A stretch of 64,000 nt of DNA from Corynebacterium bouchesdurhonense. GTDB lineage: Bacteria > Actinomycetota > Actinomycetes > Mycobacteriales > Mycobacteriaceae. Positions 59,978 through 64,000 of the stretch are shown here, piece by piece. The stretch covers positions 750,534 through 814,533 of the forward strand of contig NZ_LT546028.1 in NCBI RefSeq assembly GCF_900078305.2. The letters run 5' to 3'. A program made the position numbers and the translations under genes. How positions within the stretch are numbered: the stretch's first letter is position 1; each line of letters begins with the position of its first letter. The notes under the pieces are model-generated. The model saw only the letters and a list, made by a program, of their open reading frames with translations. It searched no databases and had not been told where the DNA came from.

Positions 59978-61205
59978 ATAGGACGCCGCCCCTCGGCGCC
60001 ACCCTGCCCGCCGCCCGCCAGGCGCGCGCCACCAGGTCCTTGTCCTCCTCGGCCACCAGGTTGCCCATCAGCCGGGCCGCCGCCGGCATGAGGTAGCGCC
60101 CGCCGAGCCCCCGCATGGCCATCGGCCCCGCGAGCGGGAGGAACTGCGGGTAGGTGAGCAGGCGGGCGGCGGTGCGGGCGAGCGAGAACGCCTCCCCGTG
60201 CGCCTCGCGCAGCGCGAGCGGCCACGCCAGGGTGAGATCCGCGGCCTTCCCCGCGCCGGCGATGAGATCGACCGCCATCACGGCCGTCTCCAACCCGTAG
60301 TCAATGCCCTCGCCGTTCAGCGGGTTGACGCAGGCGGCGGCGTCGCCGATCAGCGCCCAGTTCGGCCCGGCCACGTTGGACACCGCCCCGCCCATGGGCA
60401 GCAGCGCCGAGGCCACATCCTGCTCGGGGCCGAGCCCCCACGCCTCGCGCTGTTGCGCCGCGTACTGGACCAGTAGCTTCTTGGTGTTCACGCGCGCCGG
60501 GCGGGCGTCGGTGGACAGCGCGCCGCAGCCGAGGTTCACGGTGCCGTTGCCCAGCGGGAAGATCCAGCCGTAGCCGGGCTGGATCGCCCTCGCGGCCTCC
60601 GCGCCGTCGCGCAGCTCCACATGGGAGTGCATCCACGGGTCGTCCGAGCGCGGCGAGGCGCAGTAGGAGCGTGCGGCGATGCCGTAGACCTCGGATTTGT
60701 GCCAGGTGCGGCCCAGCAGTTTGCCGAAGGGGGAGCGCACCCCGTCGGCGACGATCACCCACTTCACCGCCACCTCGCCGCGGGCGGTGGTCACGGAGCG
60801 TATGCGGCCGTCTCGCAGGTCCACCCCCGTGGCGGGGCAGTCCTGCCACACCGTGGCGCCGGCCTTGGCGGCCTCCTCCACCAGGGCGTTGTCGAAGACG
60901 ACGCGGGGGCTGGCGGAGCCCACGGTGCCGTAGCGGCCGTCGGGCCAGGCGGCGGTGACGTCCCCGCCGAAGCCGTGGAGCTTTAGGCCCCGGTTGCGGT
61001 AGCCGGGCAGGGCGGATTCGAGGCCGAGGCGGCGCAGCGTGTGCACGGCGCGGGGGGTGAGGCCGTCGCCGCAGGTTTTGTCGCGGCGTTTACCGGATGC
61101 GTCGATAAGCAGCACCTCAAGCCCCGCCCTCCGGGCGGCGATCGCCGCGGCCGAGCCAGCTGGGCCCGCGCCCACCACAAGGCACTCAAACGCGTAGTCA
61201 CTCAC
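59964..61205 (-). CDS. menJ: Menaquinone beta-isoprenyl reductase (geranylgeranyl reductase family)
   Basis: FAD-dependent reductase of 413 residues that in mycobacteria (Rv0561c) saturates one isoprene unit of menaquinone. CLVVGAGPAGSAAAIAARRAG binds FAD, DKTCGDGLTPRAVH is the conserved Cys loop, and LIGDAAACVNPLNGEGIDYGLE is the C-terminal FAD motif. Start GTG 61205 (MSDYAFE) lies seven bases after CACAAT; ATG 61214 is the alternative. The neighbours menG and a polyprenyl synthase support the role. Confidence 0.9.
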   Translation of the reverse strand: MSDYAFECLVVGAGPAGSAAAIAARRAGLEVLLIDASGKRRDKTCGDGLTPRAVHTLRRLGLESALPGYRNRGLKLHGFGGDVTAAWPDGRYGTVGSASPRVVFDNALVEEAAKAGATVWQDCPATGVDLRDGRIRSVTTARGEVAVKWVIVADGVRSPFGKLLGRTWHKSEVYGIAARSYCASPRSDDPWMHSHVELRDGAEAARAIQPGYGWIFPLGNGTVNLGCGALSTDARPARVNTKKLLVQYAAQQREAWGLGPEQDVASALLPMGGAVSNVAGPNWALIGDAAACVNPLNGEGIDYGLETAVMAVDLIAGAGKAADLTLAWPLALREAHGEAFSLARTAARLLTYPQFLPLAGPMAMRGLGGRYLMPAAARLMGNLVAEEDKDLVARAWRAAGRVAPRGGVLWGVD

Positions 61206-61338
61206 GCGCCACATTGTGCCAGCAGCACCCCTCGAGCTGTGCGCGCGGTGGCAGGTGGACTACGGTTAGACCAGACACGCGCGCGCCCGCGGGTGCGGCG
61301 CCCCACAACCGACACTTCGACGTGCAAGGACCTCACCG

Positions 61339-62355
61339 ATGACCAACGGCCCACAACCGTCCGTGCGAGGCGCAGCGAGCCTCGAGCTTGGGGATCCTGC
61401 GCTCACCGCGCGGGTGGCGGAGGGCCTCCAGGCGGTGGAGGCGCTCCTGGCGGAGCGTTTGAACGTGGGCGAGGACTTCATCATTGAGAAGGTCAACCAC
61501 CTCGCCTTCGCCGGCGGCAAGCGCTTTCGGCCCACCATCGCTCTGCTGTGCGCCAGCTTCGGCCCGCGCCCGGACGCGGAGGACGTAATCAAGGCGGCCA
61601 CACTGACCGAGATGGTGCACCTGGCCACCCTGTACCACGACGATGTGATGGACGAGGCCGACCGGCGCCGAGGGGTGGCCTCAGCCAACGCGCGCTGGGA
61701 CAACTCGGTGGCGATCCTCGCCGGCGACATCCTCCTGGCCCAAAGCTCGCGGCTGATGAGCGAGATCGACACGGTCACCGTGGCCCACTTCGCGGACACG
61801 TTCCAGACGTTGGTGACGGGCCAGATGCGCGAGACCATCGGCGCCGAGGGTGGCAACCCGGTGGAGCACTACCTGCGCGTGGTGGAGGAGAAGACTGGCG
61901 TGCTCATCGCATCCGCCGCCTACCTCGGCGCGCTCCACGCAGGCGCCGAACAAGACGTGGTGGAGAGCTGCCGCCGCTTGGGTGCCGCGATCGGCGTGGT
62001 GTTCCAGATCGTAGACGACATCATCGACATCTTCTCCGCGCCCGACCAGTCCGGCAAGACCCCGGGCACGGACCTGAAGGAGGGCGTGTTCACCCTTCCC
62101 GTCCTCTACGCGCTGGAGGAGGACTCCGATGCCGGCCAGGAGCTACGCTCGATGCTCACCGGCCCGCTGGAAACCGACGCGGAGGTCGCCCGCGCCATCG
62201 AGCTGATCGGGCGCACGCGCGGCCGCGAGCGGGCCCTGGACACGGTGCGCGGCTACCTCGCCGATGCGGAGCGCGAGCTGGATGCGCTTCCCGACGTTCC
62301 CGCGAGCGCGGCGCTTCGCCAGCTGGCCACCTTCACCGTCGAGCGCGTGGGCTAG
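61339..62355 (+). CDS. Long-chain polyprenyl diphosphate synthase
   Basis: A 338-residue trans-prenyltransferase making the menaquinone side chain. First Asp-rich motif LYHDDVMDEADRRRG (~94-106), second VFQIVDDIIDIFS (~222), GGKRFRP near 60. The residues before the first motif are bulky-to-small (M-H-L-A-T-L-Y), compatible with C40-C45 products, but chain length cannot be set by eye. Position matches grcC1 (Rv0562). Confidence 0.9.
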   Translation: MTNGPQPSVRGAASLELGDPALTARVAEGLQAVEALLAERLNVGEDFIIEKVNHLAFAGGKRFRPTIALLCASFGPRPDAEDVIKAATLTEMVHLATLYHDDVMDEADRRRGVASANARWDNSVAILAGDILLAQSSRLMSEIDTVTVAHFADTFQTLVTGQMRETIGAEGGNPVEHYLRVVEEKTGVLIASAAYLGALHAGAEQDVVESCRRLGAAIGVVFQIVDDIIDIFSAPDQSGKTPGTDLKEGVFTLPVLYALEEDSDAGQELRSMLTGPLETDAEVARAIELIGRTRGRERALDTVRGYLADAERELDALPDVPASAALRQLATFTVERVG

Positions 62356-62432
62356 CACGGGCCGCTTACGCTGCCGATTTGCCCTCCCACGCGGGTGGTG
62401 TTGTAAAGTAATCCACGCGCTAAACGGCGCAC

Positions 62433-62514
62433 GCCAGGTTGCCCGAGCGGCCAAAGGGAGCGGACTGTAAATCCGCCGGCATTGCCTTCAGAAGTTCGAA
62501 TCTTCTACCTGGCA
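62433..62514 (+). tRNA. tRNA-Tyr (GTA)
   Basis: Acceptor GCCAGGT / ACCTGGC closes the cloverleaf, with the anticodon loop CTGTAAA on stem GCGGA / TCCGC (anticodon GTA at 62467-62469), a long variable arm (class II), and T-loop GTTCGAATC. The 3' CCA is not encoded (ACACA follows). Confidence 0.95.
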
Positions 62515-62520
62515 CACAGT

Positions 62521-62544
62521 TGGAAAATCGTGTGGAAAATCGTG
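62521..62544. repeat. 12-bp tandem repeat after tRNA-Tyr
   Basis: TGGAAAATCGTG occurs twice head to tail between the tRNA and its terminator. Confidence 0.8.
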
Positions 62545-62558
62545 AAATACGGCGCGAG

Positions 62559-62593
62559 CCCGCCGGCCCAGTGTTTGGGCCGGCGGGTTTTTT
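62559..62593 (+). terminator. Intrinsic terminator of tRNA-Tyr
   Basis: CCCGCCGGCCC / GGGCCGGCGGG, 11-bp stem, loop AGTGTTT, followed by TTTTTT. Confidence 0.93.
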
Positions 62594-62660
62594 CGTGCGC
62601 TTGGGGGTTAAGGGGGGTTAAGGGTCAAAAAGTGTGTCTGGCGTCGGCGTGTCGCTGGGG

Positions 62661-63839
62661 TTAGATCTGGCCTTTTTGGATGCCTGTTGAGTGGTTGTAG
62701 TTGGTGTCGATAGCGTTGTCGTAGAGGGCTGGTCGTCCTGTTTCGTGGTCGGCGCGGTTCTCGTCGTGGGTCAGGATCTGGACTTTGGCGAGTTGATCCT
62801 TTCCCCAGTTGGACTGTCTGGCGATCTTGATGGGGTCGTCAGGCAGTTCTGTTTTCAGATACAGCCACCAGTCGAGCATGCGGCGTTGGTGCTCGTTGGT
62901 GCGCCCGCGGTGGGCGTGGGCAAGTGCTTTGACTTGGGCGTTGATCCCGCCTTCAAGACTGTTGGTTGTGGCTTTGACTCGGGCGGGATCGAGTACGCCT
63001 TCGGGTGGGTCGAGGTAGACAAACAGCAGGTTGTTTCGCCACAGGTGATTGAGGCTGTTGTAGGCCTTGCGCACGTTTGCGTGGGTCCAGGTGGTGACCC
63101 ACATTCCGGTTGCGGGGTCTTTGCTTCTGGTTTTCTCGTTCATCCATTTTTGGTAGATGGTGGAGAATTCATGCAGCTGCCCACCCCAGGTGGCGGCCTG
63201 GTCCAATGTGGTGATCTGGGTGAGGTTGAGCGCCAGCCGGTAGATCGTTTGTCCTGCGTCGGTGCGCGGGCGCGAGGTGGTGTGGCGGCGCACAACGCGT
63301 TGAGCGTGAACTAAGCAACGCTGCACTTTGGTAGTTGGCCAACACGTTTTGATCGCGCTTGCTGCGCCTTGCCCACCGTCGAGCACAACGATCAAGGGGG
63401 CGGGGATACGTGAGAGCAGGTGTTGGTAGTCGCGACTGGTTTCCCGGTAGCACCAGTGCCAGGCAATGACGTGGTCGATAGTTGCGGCGACGATAAGGCA
63501 CCCGCCTGCGGTGTAGGTGCCGTCAATGAAGATCTGGTCGTAGACGCGCCCGGTGTGACTGATGGTGGGATCAGGCACGTCAACGAGCCAACACCAGGTG
63601 AAACGCCGTTTCAGTGTGGAGCGGCTCACGCCGAGTCGTTTCGCGGTGACCGAGAGGGTCTCCGTGGTGGTGCAGTGCGTGATGAATTGGGCGAACGTGG
63701 CGGCGTTGGTGACGTCGGGGCGTTTTTTGGAGGCGGAGAAGCCACAGGCTTTACACCGCCACCGGGTTGTGCCTTTAGATGTGGTGCCGTTGCGTTTCAT
63801 TTCAGCGCCGCAGTGGCAGCGTGGTCGGTTCTTTGGCAT
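62661..63839 (-). CDS. IS1249-family transposase
   Basis: A 392-residue DDE transposase. N-terminal zinc ribbon (CHCGAEMKRNG then WRCKACGFS), HTH (LSVTAKRLGVSRSTLKRR), catalytic Asp in QIFIDGTYTAGG, Asp in IVVLDGGQGAAS and Glu in NSLEGGINAQVKA. ATG 63839 is the start; 63884 is a longer option. GC content is clearly below that of the chromosomal genes. The frame is intact, so the element may be active. Confidence 0.9.
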   Translation of the reverse strand: MPKNRPRCHCGAEMKRNGTTSKGTTRWRCKACGFSASKKRPDVTNAATFAQFITHCTTTETLSVTAKRLGVSRSTLKRRFTWCWLVDVPDPTISHTGRVYDQIFIDGTYTAGGCLIVAATIDHVIAWHWCYRETSRDYQHLLSRIPAPLIVVLDGGQGAASAIKTCWPTTKVQRCLVHAQRVVRRHTTSRPRTDAGQTIYRLALNLTQITTLDQAATWGGQLHEFSTIYQKWMNEKTRSKDPATGMWVTTWTHANVRKAYNSLNHLWRNNLLFVYLDPPEGVLDPARVKATTNSLEGGINAQVKALAHAHRGRTNEHQRRMLDWWLYLKTELPDDPIKIARQSNWGKDQLAKVQILTHDENRADHETGRPALYDNAIDTNYNHSTGIQKGQI

Positions 63840-63909
63840 TGGGCTACAACACCAAAAGCGCATACCACATCCCGGTTGCCACACCGAGGATTTCGCCGAC
63901 CCCAGCTCG

Positions 63910-63932
63910 GTATACGCCCTGGAAGCGTATAC
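63910..63932. repeat. Inverted repeat in the IS promoter region
   Basis: GTATACGC-CCTGGAA-GCGTATAC, perfect 8-bp arms, lies between the transposase start and the outer end of the element. It could be an operator, or shield the transposase gene from outside transcription. Confidence 0.65.
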
Positions 63933-64000
63933 TTTCGCTGAAGAACGAGGTCAGGTCCCGGAAATCACCGATTCCGGACACACATTCTGACCCTTAACCC

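Larger units (their letters stand above)
62615..64000. mobile_element. IS1249-like insertion sequence, right end at window edge
   Basis: Terminal inverted repeats of about 27 bases: the left end (62615-62641) begins GGGTTAAGGGTCA and the right end (63974-64000) is its near-perfect complement, ending TGACCCTTAACCC; about 24 of 27 positions match. They bound a 1,386-base element with one transposase gene read leftward. The right flank is outside the window, so no target duplication can be checked. On the left another GGGTTAAGG (62606-62614) precedes the end. Confidence 0.88.

Noticed and set aside
2147..61110. KOPS-type chromosome-orienting sequence as an explanation of the 11-mer
   Set aside because: Copies are divided equally between strands in this window, whereas KOPS are strongly strand-biased.

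Overview
The window is a 64 kb piece of a high-GC actinobacterial chromosome, almost certainly Corynebacterium. The evidence is a mycothiol gene (mshA), SenX3-RegX3, a CgArsR-type arsenic repressor with a corynebacterial ArsC, an IS1249-family element, and a gene order that tracks the Mycobacterium tuberculosis Rv0486-Rv0562 backbone (mshA, gpm, senX3-regX3, ppx, proC, bS22, hem genes, ccs genes, men genes, grcC). Many genes start on an ATG or GTG lying 6-8 bases after a TANNNT-like -10 box, so leaderless transcription looks common.

Layout. 1-12 kb: truncated fadD, mshA, a secreted S1 protease whose signal peptide is out of frame, gpmA-senX3-regX3, a Cys-rich protein, ppx, proC, a small excisionase-type HTH gene behind an array of 10-bp repeats, the 33-residue ribosomal protein bS22, and serB. 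12-28 kb: heme biosynthesis hemA-C-D-B-E-Y-L, interrupted by two membrane proteins, a P-type ATPase that has lost its catalytic residues, a VapBC pair, a DedA protein and an oxidoreductase. 28-34 kb: System II cytochrome c maturation (TlpA-like, CcdA, ResB, CcsA), then galE-like, HTH and small membrane genes. 34-44 kb: AEC transporter and menA, then an accessory stretch: a decayed glycosyltransferase, a Trk/Ktr K+ system, arsR/acr3/arsC, a GIY-YIG protein, an exonuclease fragment and a HicAB pair. 43-62 kb: menaquinone genes menE, menB, menC, menD, menG, menJ and a polyprenyl synthase, interleaved with a NarL-type two-component system plus ABC exporter, mgtA, and an MntR-like regulator with a Mn/Zn ABC importer. 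62-64 kb: tRNA-Tyr and an IS1249-like element ending exactly at the window edge.

How it fits together. Heme made by the hem cluster feeds the adjacent cytochrome c assembly genes. The men genes with the polyprenyl synthase and MenJ supply the partly saturated menaquinone that carries electrons to those cytochromes. MshA provides the mycothiol that the window's ArsC is expected to use.

Main surprises. (1) An 11-mer, GCTTNTCGACG, occurs 24 times by hand count, evenly on both strands, including copies lying between genes. (2) A catalytically dead P-type ATPase sits inside the heme operon. (3) A 10-bp-phased TCACC array lies upstream of a 67-residue HTH protein. (4) Matched CCTCC-N4-GGAGG palindromes precede a two-component system and its ABC genes. 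(5) A PHO-box-like repeat precedes mgtA. I could run no searches, so names rest on recognised motifs and gene order.
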